Origin: Dermatophilus congolensis
GTDB lineage: Bacteria; Actinomycetota; Actinomycetes; Actinomycetales; Dermatophilaceae
Assembly: GCF_900447215.1 (NCBI RefSeq)
Contig: NZ_UFYA01000001.1
Location: 744,001-808,000 of the forward strand
DNA length: 64,000 bases
Reading direction: 5' to 3'
Positions 18,938 to 29,071 of this stretch are shown here, one piece after another. The notes beneath the pieces are model-generated. The model worked only from the letters and a program-made list of their open reading frames with translations. It searched no databases and was not told the DNA's origin. Each line of letters starts with the position of its first letter. The stretch's first letter is position 1. Made by a program: the position numbers and the translations under genes.

Positions 18938-20124
18938 GCGAACTCATCACCGGCATCACCGAACTGCTCACCAACAACCCTGACCACCCCCGCATCACCG
19001 ACGCCGCCATCGTCATCGACGGCGAACGCATCGCATGGGTCGGCCAAGCCAAAGCAGCCCCAGCCACAGACTCATGCACCGACGTAGCCGGACGCGCCGT
19101 CCTCCCCGGATGGGTCGACTCCCACAGCCACCTCGTCTTCGCAGGCGACCGCTCCGCCGAATTCGAAGCCCGCATGGCCGGAGAACCATACGCAGCCGGA
19201 GGGATCGGCGTCACCACCGCAGCAACCCGCGCCGCCAGCGACGACGAACTCACCCACCTCGTGATACAGCGCGTAGCCGAAGCCCACGCTGGCGGAACCA
19301 CCTACTTAGAAACCAAAACCGGATACGGCCTCGACGTGGAACAAGAAGCCCGTGCCGCGCGCATCGCCGCCAACGCCGTCGACGAAGTGACATACCTAGG
19401 TGCCCACCTGATCCCCCCAGGATCCGACGGGCGTCCCATGGACGCCGACACGTACATCGACCTCGTCACCGGCCCGATGCTCCAAGCAGTACGGCCATAC
19501 GTTCAATGGGCCGACGTGTTCTGCGAAGAAGGCGCCTTCACCGTTGAACAATCACGCCACATCCTCACAGCCTGCAAAAACGCCGGACTTGGGCTGCGCG
19601 TACATGGAAACCAAATCGGCCATTCCGGGGGAGTGGCCCTGGCAGTCGAGATGGGGGCAGCCAGCGTCGACCACTGCAACTACCTCGACGACAACGACAT
19701 CAACGCCCTAGCCGCAACAGAAACAGTCGCCACCGCGCTACCCGCATGCGACCTATCCACCCGAGCGCCCCTAGTACCGGCACGACGACTCCTCGATGCC
19801 GGGGTAACGATGGCCATCGCCACCAACTGCAACCCCGGCACCAGCTATACCAGCTCAATGAACTTCTGCGTCGGCGTCGCTGTGCTGCAAATGGGCATGA
19901 CCATCCTCGAAGCAGTCCGCGCCGCAACTTGGGGCGGAGCCCGAGCACTCCGCCGCGAAACCGGCACCGACACCTGCCCAGCCATCGGCTCAATCATTCC
20001 CGGAGCACGCGCAGACCTCCACGTCCTCGATGCCCCAGCGGCCATCCACCTGGCCTACCGGCCCGGAATGCCCCTCACCTGGGGCGTCTGGCGTGCCGGA
20101 GCCCGAGTGCACAGCAACCGCTGA
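18934..20124 (+). CDS. hutI: Imidazolonepropionase
   Basis: 396 residues, beginning at a GTG overlapping the hutU stop, so the two are translationally coupled. It hydrolyses imidazolonepropionate to formiminoglutamate (EC 3.5.2.7). It is an amidohydrolase-fold enzyme with the metal-binding [10 protein letters not shown] near residue 65, the substrate loop TKTGYGLD, the histidine in [12 protein letters not shown], and DCNY-type residues in VDHCNYLDD. The C-terminal beta-sandwich contains [17 protein letters not shown]. Confidence 0.96.
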   Translation: MSELITGITELLTNNPDHPRITDAAIVIDGERIAWVGQAKAAPATDSCTDVAGRAVLPGWVDSHSHLVFAGDRSAEFEARMAGEPYAAGGIGVTTAATRAASDDELTHLVIQRVAEAHAGGTTYLETKTGYGLDVEQEARAARIAANAVDEVTYLGAHLIPPGSDGRPMDADTYIDLVTGPMLQAVRPYVQWADVFCEEGAFTVEQSRHILTACKNAGLGLRVHGNQIGHSGGVALAVEMGAASVDHCNYLDDNDINALAATETVATALPACDLSTRAPLVPARRLLDAGVTMAIATNCNPGTSYTSSMNFCVGVAVLQMGMTILEAVRAATWGGARALRRETGTDTCPAIGSIIPGARADLHVLDAPAAIHLAYRPGMPLTWGVWRAGARVHSNR

Positions 20125-20174
20125 CCCCACAAAACCCTTCCCGCACTGGGCCCTCGACCCACGAAAGGTTCCAC

Positions 20175-21722
20175 ATGACACGTCATCAGACCGACGCAGT
20201 GACCATTTCCACCCACTCAATGAGCACGAGCGACGTCATCGCCGTAGCCCGCCACGGCGCCCACATCACCCTCAGCGAAGACAGCATCACCAAAGTCACC
20301 ACTGTTCGGGCACACATCGATGCACTCGCTTCCTCCGCTACCCCCGTCTACGGCATCTCAACCGGCTTTGGGGCCCTAGCAACCGAACACATCCCCGTCG
20401 ACAAACGCACCAAACTTCAACAGTCCCTCGTGCGCTCCCACGCTGCAGGCATCGGTCCAGAAGTAGAAAAAGAAGTAGTACGAGCACTCATGCTGCTCCG
20501 CCTCAAAACACTGGCCTCTGGGCACACCGGCGTACGCCCAGAAACCATGAACGCACTAGCTGCCCTCCTCAACGCCGGAATCACCCCCATCGTTCACGAA
20601 TTCGGGTCACTGGGCTGCTCCGGCGACCTGGCACCCCTAGCCCACTGTGCCCTGGTACTCATGGGGGAGGGGCGCGCCACCGGCCCCGACGGTGTCGAAC
20701 GACCTGTCCCGGAACTGCTCGGCGACGCTGGAATCACCCCTATCGTTCTCGCCGAAAAAGAAGGTCTTGCCCTCATTAACGGCACCGACGGGATGCTCGG
20801 GCAACTCATCCTCGCCCTCGAAGACCTCCGCACCCTCGTCGATATCGCCGACGTCACCGCAGCACTATCTGTAGAAGCCCTCGGCGGCACTGACCAAGTG
20901 TTCCTCCCCGAACTGCACCTGCCGCTGCGCCCCCACCTAGGCCAATCCATATCCGCCGACAGGATGCTGCGCACACTGGCCGGATCCAAAATCGTCAACC
21001 ACAACAGAAACAACGAAATCCGAGTACAAGACGCCTACTCACTGCGCTGCGCCCCACAAGTGTCCGGATCCCTGCGAGACACCCTCACCTACGCCACCGG
21101 TGTCGCTGAACGTGAACTCGCCGCCGCCATCGACAACCCTGTCGTTCTGGACGACGGACGGGTGCTGTCCAACGGAAACTTCCACGGCGCACCCATCGCG
21201 CACGTCCTGGACTTCATCGCTATCCCCGTCGCCGACCTAGCCTCCATGGCTGAATGCCGCACCGACCGGATGCTCGACGTCAAACGCAGCCACGGGCTAC
21301 CTCCGTTCCTTGCTGATGACCCAGGAACAGACTCCGGGCTGATGATCGCCCAGTACACCCAAGCCGGCATCATCTCAGAACTCAAACGTCTCGCCACCCC
21401 CGCATCAGTGGACTCCATCCCCAGCTCAGCGATGCAAGAAGACCACGTCTCCATGGGGTGGCACGCAGCCCGCAAACTCCGCAAAGCCGTCGACGGGCTC
21501 CGCCGCGTGCTCAGCATCGAACTCGTCGCAGCAACCCGCGCTATACAACTACGAGCCCCTCTAGAACCTGGCCCCGTTGCCCGCGCCATCATCGAGGCGC
21601 TCCCCGCGCAGATCGATACTCCCGGGCCCGACAGCTTCATGACCCCACAGCTACAAGCCGCGGAAGAAATGCTTGCTGACGGAACATTCACTACCATCGT
21701 GGCAGCCGCACTCGGAGATTAA
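20175..21722 (+). CDS. hutH: Histidine ammonia-lyase
   Basis: 515 residues from ATG 20175, which follows GAAAGG; the frame is open upstream but that part overlaps hutI and is not conserved. It deaminates histidine to urocanate (EC 4.3.1.3). The electrophilic MIO group forms from a tripeptide that here reads Cys148-Ser149-Gly150 (GSLGCSGDLAPLAH) instead of the usual Ala-Ser-Gly. The YGISTGFG loop supplies the catalytic tyrosine. The gene lies 50 bp after hutI and is probably in the same transcript. Confidence 0.96.
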   Translation: MTRHQTDAVTISTHSMSTSDVIAVARHGAHITLSEDSITKVTTVRAHIDALASSATPVYGISTGFGALATEHIPVDKRTKLQQSLVRSHAAGIGPEVEKEVVRALMLLRLKTLASGHTGVRPETMNALAALLNAGITPIVHEFGSLGCSGDLAPLAHCALVLMGEGRATGPDGVERPVPELLGDAGITPIVLAEKEGLALINGTDGMLGQLILALEDLRTLVDIADVTAALSVEALGGTDQVFLPELHLPLRPHLGQSISADRMLRTLAGSKIVNHNRNNEIRVQDAYSLRCAPQVSGSLRDTLTYATGVAERELAAAIDNPVVLDDGRVLSNGNFHGAPIAHVLDFIAIPVADLASMAECRTDRMLDVKRSHGLPPFLADDPGTDSGLMIAQYTQAGIISELKRLATPASVDSIPSSAMQEDHVSMGWHAARKLRKAVDGLRRVLSIELVAATRAIQLRAPLEPGPVARAIIEALPAQIDTPGPDSFMTPQLQAAEEMLADGTFTTIVAAALGD

Positions 21723-21803
21723 AACCGCACGAACGTCTCACATAGTCACAACGATTCCTGCGATCGACTTTTCACAACGGCCTCACGGATCGAAGATGGT
21801 CTA

Positions 21804-22355
21804 GTGAGATCCACCATTGGAAAGCTCCTAGTCGCCACCCCGACGATGGAAGGTGGCATTTTTCAGCGTTCGGTCGTTTTCGTGCTTCATCACGACGCCG
21901 ACGGGGCGCACGGGGTTGTGCTGAACAAACCTCTCGAAACTGACCTGACTCCTGTGCTCCCCGATTGGCAGCCCTACGTCAGTGAGCCTGCCCAACTGTT
22001 CCAAGGCGGACCCGTCGGCCTGGACAGCGCTATGGGATTGGCTTCTGTGCCAGGGCAAATGCAGACCGATGGTGTGGTGTCTTTGTTTGGGTCGATTGGC
22101 GTGGTCGATCTCGACCACGCCCCGGAGATATTGGCGCAACACGTAGCTTCCTTGCGGGTGTTCGCTGGCTACGCAGGATGGTCTGCAGGGCAACTCGAAG
22201 AAGAACTCAGCGCAGATGCGTGGTACGTCGTCGAAGCCGAAGTCGGTGACGTGTTTACCCCGTGTCCCGAGGAGCTATGGCAGTCAGTGCTGGCTCGCCA
22301 GCACGGGCGATTGTCCTGGGTGGCGAGGTTCCCTGACGACCCAACGATGAACTGA
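21804..22355 (+). CDS. YqgE/AlgH family protein
   Basis: 183 residues from GTG 21804. It begins with the family's GKLLVATPTMEGGIFQRSVVFVLHHDADGAHGVVLNKPL and later has FQGGPVGLDS and RVFAGYAGWSAGQLEEEL, all diagnostic. The biochemical role is unknown; the AlgH name comes from a Pseudomonas alginate phenotype. Cytoplasmic, single domain, normal length. A palindromic terminator follows directly. Confidence 0.93.
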   Translation: MRSTIGKLLVATPTMEGGIFQRSVVFVLHHDADGAHGVVLNKPLETDLTPVLPDWQPYVSEPAQLFQGGPVGLDSAMGLASVPGQMQTDGVVSLFGSIGVVDLDHAPEILAQHVASLRVFAGYAGWSAGQLEEELSADAWYVVEAEVGDVFTPCPEELWQSVLARQHGRLSWVARFPDDPTMN

Positions 22356-22356
22356 G

Positions 22357-22382
22357 GTGATGCCCCTGCGCAGGGGCATCAC
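22357..22382. terminator. Terminator between yqgE-like gene and polysaccharide deacetylase
   Basis: Perfect palindrome GTGATGCCCCTG / CAGGGGCATCAC with a 2-nt centre, between two convergent genes. Confidence 0.75.
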
Positions 22383-22387
22383 GCGCA

Positions 22388-23209
22388 TCAGAGCAGCCCT
22401 GCCTCGCTGGCTCGCCTATACGTTGCTACGCGGGCAGATTCGATACGTCGACGATTCAGCGCAGTAGGGAAAAGATTGAAATGGGGACGGGTAACCACCT
22501 GTCCGCCAGCACGCAGCGCATCCCCCAGCGAGCGTCCGCGCAGCCCACGCTCCTCACCCGCGGCAAGAACCCGGTTGAGCAAGTCATAGCGATCCAACGC
22601 AGGCTCAGGGCCATCATCAGCGCCGTCAGCGTGGGAGGCGAACCCGTCGTGGAACAACACGATGGCGCCTCGCTCCAGCGAGCTAGTAGCTTTCGCGACA
22701 CGGGTGTCATTGTCGACAAACGGGTTCCAATCGTGGCTGGTGCTGCTCCACAACACAGAAGTCATTCCAGCCGAAGTGATCTCACGCCAGGCGGCAATAG
22801 TTTGATCACCGTATGGCGGGCGATACCAGCGCACCTGCTGCCCCAAAACATCTTCCAGGTCTGCTTTAGCCACCCGCAGGTTCTCGCGGATCTGCTGCGG
22901 ATCCAACAGCGAAAGATGCTGGTGATCCAAGCCATGCAGGCCGATCTCATGGCCAGCAGCAACAACCTCACGCAACAACCCCGGGTCATTGCGCACCGAT
23001 GTCGACAACACAAAAAACGTGCCGGTGGCGTCATGCTCAGCCAACGCCCGCAGGATCTGTGGAGTACGTTCAGCAGTAGGGCCATCATCAAAAGTAGGAA
23101 CCCAGTGGCCCTGGTCTGTGCGTAGCGAACTGACAGAGCCGATGGAGTCCGGTGCGTGTTCAAGCACCTTCATAACGGCCAGTTTCGCGGTATGGACCAG
23201 GTCGCTCAT
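22388..23209 (-). CDS. Polysaccharide deacetylase family protein (NodB domain)
   Basis: 273 residues from ATG 23209 (MSDLVHTAKLAVMKVL). NodB motifs run in order: TFDDGPT with the catalytic Asp pair, a zinc motif around HEIGLHGLDHQH, the RPPYGD motif, and SHDWNPF / LFHDG near the end. No clear signal peptide or membrane anchor is visible, so it may be cytoplasmic or act on a small substrate such as a nucleotide sugar or lipid-linked sugar. Substrate unknown. Convergent with the yqgE-like gene. Confidence 0.87.
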   Translation of the reverse strand: MSDLVHTAKLAVMKVLEHAPDSIGSVSSLRTDQGHWVPTFDDGPTAERTPQILRALAEHDATGTFFVLSTSVRNDPGLLREVVAAGHEIGLHGLDHQHLSLLDPQQIRENLRVAKADLEDVLGQQVRWYRPPYGDQTIAAWREITSAGMTSVLWSSTSHDWNPFVDNDTRVAKATSSLERGAIVLFHDGFASHADGADDGPEPALDRYDLLNRVLAAGEERGLRGRSLGDALRAGGQVVTRPHFNLFPTALNRRRIESARVATYRRASEAGLL

Positions 23210-23298
23210 GGAATGCCTTCCCCGTTTGTGTATGCACTTGAGTGTAGGGGCGTAGCTATGCAGGAGCAGCGGGCGTGGTACCAGAGGCGGCATACTTG

Positions 23299-23622
23299 AT
23301 GGTTATGAGTACTCCGTCGACACCCGAACCCATCCGGCCTCAGGAGATGCCGAGCAGGGGCACTTCGACCTCCACCCTGGAACGCACACAGGCCGAGCCC
23401 GATTACCGCCTCGACGACGGCGATCACGAACGGTTTGCCCACTACGTACGCAAAGAAAAAATCACCTCCTCCGCAGTCACAGGCGAGCCAGTCATCGCGC
23501 TATGCGGCAAAGTGTGGGTTCCCGGACGCGACCCGAACCGGTTCCCGGTATGCCCCATGTGCAAAGAAATCTACGAAGGACTGCGCGACCCCCAAGACGG
23601 CGGAGACAACCCCAAAGAGTGA
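23299..23622 (+). CDS. DUF3039 small protein
   Basis: 107 residues from ATG 23299; ATG 23305 is equally possible. The conserved part (DDGDHERFAHYV, then ALCGKVWVPGRDPNRFPVCPMCKEIYEGL) has three cysteines, two in a CPMC pair, suggesting a small metal-binding fold. It occurs widely in actinobacteria beside the helicase that follows here. Function unknown. Confidence 0.88.
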   Translation: MVMSTPSTPEPIRPQEMPSRGTSTSTLERTQAEPDYRLDDGDHERFAHYVRKEKITSSAVTGEPVIALCGKVWVPGRDPNRFPVCPMCKEIYEGLRDPQDGGDNPKE

Positions 23623-23767
23623 GGTAGGCCGGGAAGGAACCCCGGCTACCGAACCCAGCTCCGAAGCCACGCCCCACGCGGGTGCCTTTCATGCGCAACC
23701 CTTCGACGGACAACGAGGCGTGGACGGCGGGCTGAAGTGAGGTGGTCGGGATACAGTCAGGTCCGAT

Positions 23768-25537
23768 ATGAGTACTTCTGCCGCATCGCATTTGTCTCCG
23801 TCCTTCCCAGCGAAGGCTGCTTGGGGTACCGCCACGAAATTGCGGGCATGGCAGGCCGAAGCGTTAGCGAAGTACCTGGAGAACTCCCCACGTGACTTCC
23901 TCGCTGTCGCTACCCCCGGCGCCGGTAAAACCACGTTCGCTTTGCGTATCGCCACCGAGCTCCTCGCCCGTGGCGAAGTAGAGCGAGTCATCGTTGTCGC
24001 TCCAACCGAACACCTCAAAACCCAATGGGCCGACGCTGCCGCACGCGTCGGCGTGCAAATCAACCCCACCTACAGCAACTCCGGCGCAGCCCTCAGCAAG
24101 GACTACATTGGCGTGGCCGTCACATACGCCGGAGTAGCCAGCCGTCCCACCGTTTACGAACAGATCGTGCAACGGCACCGCACCCTGGTCATCATGGACG
24201 AGGTCCATCACGGCGGGGACGCTCTGGCCTGGGGGGACGCGATGCGAGAAGCGTTCACCGGCGCCACCCGACGACTTTGCCTGACCGGAACCCCGTTCCG
24301 TAGCGACACCAGCCCCATCCCTTTCGTCAGATACGCCCCCGATAGCGAAGGGATCCGCAGATCAGAGGCCGACTACACATACGGATACGCTGACGCCCTG
24401 CGTGATGGTGTTGTGCGCCCCGTGCTCTTCCTCGCCTACGGCGGAGCCATGCGATGGCGCACCAGCGCAGGCGACGAAATCGCCGCCCAACTCGGAGAAC
24501 CAGCCACCAAAGACGTCATCAAACACGCTTGGCGCACCGCTCTAGACCCCAAAGGTGAATGGATCCCCTCCGTACTGCGCGCCGCCGATAAACGCCTCTC
24601 CGAAGTGCGTAGGCACGTCCCCGACGCAGGGGGTCTGGTGATTGCCTCCAACCAGACCAAAGCGCGCGCCTACGCCAAAGTGCTCACCGAAATGACAGGA
24701 ATCAGTCCCACTGTCGTGCTATCCGACGACGGCACGGCAGGTAAAAAAATCGAAGCGTTCGCCGCCAGCGAAGACCGGTGGATGGTTGCAGTCCGGATGG
24801 TCTCTGAAGGTGTTGACGTGCCCCGCCTGGCTGTAGGGGTCTACGCCACCAGCACCTCCACGCCTTTGTACTTCGCCCAAGCCGTGGGACGGTTCGTGCG
24901 AGCACGGCGCCGCGGGGAAACAGCCAGTGTCTTCCTGCCCACCGTGCCTGTTCTACTCAGCCACGCCGCCAGCATGGAAGCCCAACGCGACCACGCCCTA
25001 GACCGCCCCCAGAAAGAAGGGCGCGACGAAATCTGGCAAGAAGACTCCCTTATCGAGGCAGCCAATCGCACAGAAAAAACAGTTGACTTCGACGCCCCGA
25101 AATTCGAAGCCCTCGAATCTGATGCCCACCTGGACCACGTCCTCTTCGATGCCGAACAGTTCGGCATGGGAGGAGTAGTCGGCTCCGAAGACGAAGCCGA
25201 CTACCTAGGTCTTCCTGGCTTACTCGAACCCGACCAGGTCTCTCAACTGCTACGACAACGACAAACCGCCCAACTCAAACGCTCCAGCAAACGCGCCTCA
25301 CGAGACAAAGCGCAACAACACGACGAACCCCTCGCCGCGCACCGCGCACTGACCGCTCACCGCAAAGAACTGAACTCCCTCGTGGCGGCCTACGCCCGCA
25401 AAACCGGCAAAGCCCACGCCCAAATCCACCTCGACCTGCGCAGCACCTGTGGAGGGCCAGCCGTGGACGAAGCCACCGCAGAACAAGTGCAAGCCCGCAT
25501 CAACAAAATCCGTAACTGGTTCGTAGGACGCCGCTGA
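23768..25537 (+). CDS. DEAD/DEAH-box superfamily 2 helicase
   Basis: 589 residues. The N-terminal RecA-like lobe has a Q/W segment (TKLRAWQAEAL), Walker A TPGAGKTT, motif Ia VVAPTEHLKTQW, Walker B DEVHHGG and motif III LTGTPFRSD. The second lobe has VSEGVDVPRL and QAVGRFVRARR. The C-terminal part is charged and probably helical. The pairing with DUF3039 is conserved in actinobacteria and suggests a shared role in nucleic-acid metabolism, not yet defined as far as I know. Closest in style to type-III restriction/UvrB-like SF2 helicases. Confidence 0.9.
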   Translation: MSTSAASHLSPSFPAKAAWGTATKLRAWQAEALAKYLENSPRDFLAVATPGAGKTTFALRIATELLARGEVERVIVVAPTEHLKTQWADAAARVGVQINPTYSNSGAALSKDYIGVAVTYAGVASRPTVYEQIVQRHRTLVIMDEVHHGGDALAWGDAMREAFTGATRRLCLTGTPFRSDTSPIPFVRYAPDSEGIRRSEADYTYGYADALRDGVVRPVLFLAYGGAMRWRTSAGDEIAAQLGEPATKDVIKHAWRTALDPKGEWIPSVLRAADKRLSEVRRHVPDAGGLVIASNQTKARAYAKVLTEMTGISPTVVLSDDGTAGKKIEAFAASEDRWMVAVRMVSEGVDVPRLAVGVYATSTSTPLYFAQAVGRFVRARRRGETASVFLPTVPVLLSHAASMEAQRDHALDRPQKEGRDEIWQEDSLIEAANRTEKTVDFDAPKFEALESDAHLDHVLFDAEQFGMGGVVGSEDEADYLGLPGLLEPDQVSQLLRQRQTAQLKRSSKRASRDKAQQHDEPLAAHRALTAHRKELNSLVAAYARKTGKAHAQIHLDLRSTCGGPAVDEATAEQVQARINKIRNWFVGRR

Positions 25538-25641
25538 ACTACGCACGCTGCGCGCCGACCCAAAAGATTCGACGGATCAGCGCGCGGCGAACTCAGCAGT
25601 AGAGATCAAATCAATGCCGTTGCGCATGGAAAACTTGTCTC

Positions 25642-26424
25642 ATGGATGCGCGCCCTTCCGGCTGGTACGACGACCCCGACGACCCCGAGCTGCTCCGCTA
25701 CTGGGACGGAGTCCTATGGACTGAACACACAGCGCTTCGCCGCCCACCGCAAAACCGCACCGACCAACCCCCAACCACACCAGTCACCCAACCCACCACA
25801 TTCCCCCTGAACCCACCAGGGGGAAACGGCATGCGCACCGCCAGCGGAGCATGGCGCGGCATGGGAATCATCGCCGCCGACGGGCACGAACTCGCCCACT
25901 GGTGGCGCCGAGCAATGGCTTACATCATCGACGTTTTTGTTCTCGCCGCCATCGCGCTGCCCTTCCTCTACACCCCCATATCTGCAGCCCTACCGCAACT
26001 GCAGGCATGGATTGAACGCACCGTAGCCGTAGCTCAACAAGGCGGCACCACCCCGCCAGAAATGCCCCAAGAACTCCTCTCGGCGCTAGCTAGCGCCAGT
26101 TTGATGCTCGTCCTCATCAGACTCACCTACGAAGTCGTCACCGTGCGTCAATGGGGCGGCGGCGTCGGTAAACTACTCCTAGGGCTACGGGTACGCGGAT
26201 ACGGTCACACAGGCACTCTCGGGTGGGCCCCAGCACTGCGCCGAGCCGTCATCAAAAACATCTACAGCATGGTCGGCGGTTTGCCCCTGCTGGGGGCTCT
26301 AGCCCTCGGATTCCAAGTAGCCAGTTTCGCCTGGCCACTCTGGGACAAACAACGCCAGGCACTGCACGACAAAATCGCCACCACTGAAGTCATACGTATC
26401 ACTCGAGGCACGCAACAGTGGTGA
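25642..26424 (+). CDS. RDD-family membrane protein with DUF2510 domain
   Basis: 260 residues. The N-terminal DUF2510 module is clear (SGWYDDPDDPELLRYWDGVLWTEH), followed by a Pro/Thr-rich linker to about residue 65. The RDD domain starts near WWRRAMAYIIDVFVLAAIALPF (Arg and Asp inside the first membrane helix) and has two or three more helices, ending WDKQRQALHDKIATTEV, typical of RDD proteins. Some RDD proteins act in sodium/proton antiport or membrane-protein function; the role here is unknown. Confidence 0.88.
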   Translation: MDARPSGWYDDPDDPELLRYWDGVLWTEHTALRRPPQNRTDQPPTTPVTQPTTFPLNPPGGNGMRTASGAWRGMGIIAADGHELAHWWRRAMAYIIDVFVLAAIALPFLYTPISAALPQLQAWIERTVAVAQQGGTTPPEMPQELLSALASASLMLVLIRLTYEVVTVRQWGGGVGKLLLGLRVRGYGHTGTLGWAPALRRAVIKNIYSMVGGLPLLGALALGFQVASFAWPLWDKQRQALHDKIATTEVIRITRGTQQW

Positions 26425-26438
26425 CTAACGCTGTGCGC

Positions 26439-26476
26439 CAGGCCCCCTGTGCTATAACACAAAGCAGGGGAGCCTG
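26439..26476. terminator. Terminator between RDD gene and pncB
   Basis: Arms CAGGCCCCCTG (26439-26449) and CAGGGGAGCCTG (26465-26476) pair with one bulged base around an AT-rich loop, between convergent genes. Confidence 0.65.
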
Positions 26477-26496
26477 ACTCACAGTAGGCACACACC

Positions 26497-27834
26497 TCAG
26501 CCAGGGATGTCACCGACAATCCGCACCGTCTGGTCACCCTCGACCCACATCGTCGGAATGACCGGTGACCCTTTCGACAACCGCAATGCCTTACTCGGCA
26601 ACTCCGCCAACGCAGCCAAACGCCGCTGGCGTGCCGCATGCGGATCATCCTGCGCCACGATCTGGCCGCCCTGAACCAACGGAACCAGCAGCAGTCGATC
26701 ATTCGACCCCATGGCGGGAGCCTCACCGATACCAATCACCTCGGCCTCAGCAATACCATCAGCACCCAACCGCCGCGCCGCGACCTTACGGCCACCTACT
26801 GAATCCTTCGCGACGCTCCGCTTGGCCACATTCACCATCGTCCCCGCCGAGTTCTCATGCGCGACAAGCTTGTACACCAGCCCCGCAGTGGGGGCTCCCG
26901 AACCGGTCACAAGCTGCGTCCCCACGCCATACACATCCACAGGCGCAGCCGCCAAAGCAGCAATCGCATACTCATCCAAATCCGAGGTCACAACAATGCG
27001 TGTCTGAGTAGCCCCCAACTCATCAAGCTGGGCACGCACCTCACGTGCCTGAGTCACCAAATCACCCGAATCGATCCGAACCCCACCCAATTCAGGCCCA
27101 GCGATACGCACCGCCGTCTCCACAGCACGACGCACATCGTAGGTATCGACCAAAAGCGTGGTCCCCTTGCCCATGCTCGCCACCTGCGCCGCGAATGCTT
27201 CCTCTTCGGAGTCATGCAGCAACGCAAACGAGTGCGCACTCGTCCCCGCAGTAGGGATGCCGTGTCTACGGCCAGCCTCCAAATCACTTGTCGTGTTGAA
27301 GCCACAGATATATGCCGCACGCGAGGCTGCCACCGCCGCCTGCTCATGCGTACGACGAGCTCCCATCTCGATCAAAGGCCGTGCCCCGGCAGCCGTAGCC
27401 ATCCGCGAAGCCGCACCAGCCACCGCGCAATCAAAGTTGTAGATCGACAATGCCACTGTCTCAAGCAGCACCGCCTCAGCGAACGTGCTCTCCACAATGA
27501 GCAACGGAGAACCAGGGAAAAACACCTCACCCTCGGGATAGCCCCAAATATCGCCTGAGAAACGGAAATTCGCGAGGAACTCCAAGGTGTCTGCATCCAC
27601 CACCTTGTTCTCCCGCAGGAATGACAACTCCTCATCCCCGAAACGGAAATTCTGCAAAGCATTCAATAAACGCCCAGTCCCAGCCACGACGCCGTATCGA
27701 CGCCCCTCTGGAAGACGGCGCCCGAAAAGCTCGAACACACTCCGACGATGCGCCGCCCCTGAACGGAGCGCAGCCTGCACCATCGTCAACTCGTAATGGT
27801 CTGTCAACAACGCCGTACTGATCACAGCCGACAC
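26497..27834 (-). CDS. pncB: Nicotinate phosphoribosyltransferase
   Basis: 445 residues. It makes nicotinate mononucleotide from nicotinate and PRPP in the NAD salvage pathway (EC 6.3.4.21). Family features are TDHYELTMVQAALRSG at the N-terminus, FELFGRRLPEGRRYGVVAG, the histidine region MGARRTHEQAAVAASRAAYICGFNTTSD, the phosphate-binding GTSAHSFALLHDSEEEAF, and RIDSGDL and VVTSDLDEYAI in the C-terminal barrel. Divergent from clpS, an arrangement common in actinobacteria. Confidence 0.95.
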   Translation of the reverse strand: MSAVISTALLTDHYELTMVQAALRSGAAHRRSVFELFGRRLPEGRRYGVVAGTGRLLNALQNFRFGDEELSFLRENKVVDADTLEFLANFRFSGDIWGYPEGEVFFPGSPLLIVESTFAEAVLLETVALSIYNFDCAVAGAASRMATAAGARPLIEMGARRTHEQAAVAASRAAYICGFNTTSDLEAGRRHGIPTAGTSAHSFALLHDSEEEAFAAQVASMGKGTTLLVDTYDVRRAVETAVRIAGPELGGVRIDSGDLVTQAREVRAQLDELGATQTRIVVTSDLDEYAIAALAAAPVDVYGVGTQLVTGSGAPTAGLVYKLVAHENSAGTMVNVAKRSVAKDSVGGRKVAARRLGADGIAEAEVIGIGEAPAMGSNDRLLLVPLVQGGQIVAQDDPHAARQRRLAALAELPSKALRLSKGSPVIPTMWVEGDQTVRIVGDIPG

Positions 27835-28016
27835 CCTAGGCGCTTCCTCGAAGAAGAAGTGACGCCCCTAGTGCGTTCCACACAGACCACAGTGAAAAAA
27901 CCCATCACTACCTCAACGAAGTGGTGTGATCTATCACGCTTCACTGCGTTCTACCCTGTTTCTACAACCACACCACCACAAGCCTCCTACACCACACCCC
28001 GATCGTTGAGGACACC

Positions 28017-28349
28017 ATGACGCCCACACAACACCCCGAGGTGATGAGCACCGCACCCACGGGCCCATCCGAGGGGACAGCCACCCTCGAACTACCCGAG
28101 ATGGATCAACTCCCAGACACCCCATGGATCACGCTGGTGTGGAACGACCCAGTGAACCTCATGTCATACGTGACATACGTATTCCAGACCTACTTCGGCT
28201 ACAGCAAAGACAAAGCAACCGCCCTCATGCTGGACGTACACCACAAAGGCCGCGCCGTGGTTGCAACCGGACCTCGTGAACAAATGGAACGCCACGTCGA
28301 AGCGCTACAGAGCTACGGCCTATGGGCCACATTCCAGAAAGACGAATGA
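28017..28349 (+). CDS. clpS: ATP-dependent Clp protease adaptor ClpS
   Basis: 110 residues: a disordered N-terminal arm of about 35 residues, then the ClpS core [47 protein letters not shown]. It delivers N-end-rule substrates to ClpAP/ClpCP. The asparagine-aspartate pair (WNDP) and methionine that line the N-degron pocket are present. The stop overlaps the next start (ATGA), so it is coupled with the DUF2017 gene. Confidence 0.95.
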   Translation: MTPTQHPEVMSTAPTGPSEGTATLELPEMDQLPDTPWITLVWNDPVNLMSYVTYVFQTYFGYSKDKATALMLDVHHKGRAVVATGPREQMERHVEALQSYGLWATFQKDE

Positions 28350-28999
28350 TGAACTACGGATTTACTCGTGACGGCGACCGCTTTGTCGCAGACCTTGACG
28401 ACGAAGAACGCGAAATCATCGTCGGCCTCATCGAACAGACCGCCGAACTCCTGGAACAGGCCGCACCAGCCGAGCCCGAAAACCACCACCCAGACAGCGA
28501 GGACAGCACCGGCGACATGGGAGGTGAATTCGAACGCATGATGACCGCCGCCGGGTTAGGCCCCACCAGTCAGGACCCCAGCAGCAACCCCCCAACCACA
28601 GGGTTCATCAACGAGAACGCTCTAGCCGCCGACCCCGCCCTCGGACGCCTCCTACCTGATGCTCACCACGATGACCCACTCGCCGCAGCCGAATTCCGTG
28701 CCTGGTCCGGCGACACCGTCCGCCGCACCAAACTGAACCGCCTTCACGCCGCCGCAGACACCCTCCGCCCCGACGGAACCCCTCTAAACATCGACGAAGA
28801 CACAGCCGTCACCGTGCTCATCGCCCTCACCGACCTTCGACTGGTCCTAGCTGAACGTCTAGGGCTCCACGACGAAGAGGATGTTGAACGGCTCGAACAA
28901 GCAATCCAAGACGGCCAGATGAACGACGCCACAGCGCTGATCCTCACCTACGACTTCCTCACCTGGCTGCAAGAAACCCTCGCCAGCTCACTAACCTGA
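28346..28999 (+). CDS. DUF2017 family protein
   Basis: 217 residues starting at ATG 28346 (28349 is also possible), overlapping the clpS stop. Acidic. The N-terminal part reads [25 protein letters not shown], a low-complexity linker follows, then an alpha-helical C-terminal half ([25 protein letters not shown]...[11 protein letters not shown]). Found directly after clpS in many actinobacteria; function unknown, possibly linked to Clp proteolysis by context. Confidence 0.9.
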   Translation: MMNYGFTRDGDRFVADLDDEEREIIVGLIEQTAELLEQAAPAEPENHHPDSEDSTGDMGGEFERMMTAAGLGPTSQDPSSNPPTTGFINENALAADPALGRLLPDAHHDDPLAAAEFRAWSGDTVRRTKLNRLHAAADTLRPDGTPLNIDEDTAVTVLIALTDLRLVLAERLGLHDEEDVERLEQAIQDGQMNDATALILTYDFLTWLQETLASSLT

Positions 29000-29071
29000 T
29001 CCAGCAATCCGGCAGCCCTAGCCGACTCTGCAAATAGGTGGTAGTCACCCACGAGCGCATATATTCACCTC

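Noticed and set aside
19746-20174. An upstream extension of the hutH frame by 143 codons
   Set aside because: It overlaps hutI, is Arg/His/Pro-rich and lacks family similarity. ATG 20175 has a ribosome-binding site and gives the normal length.
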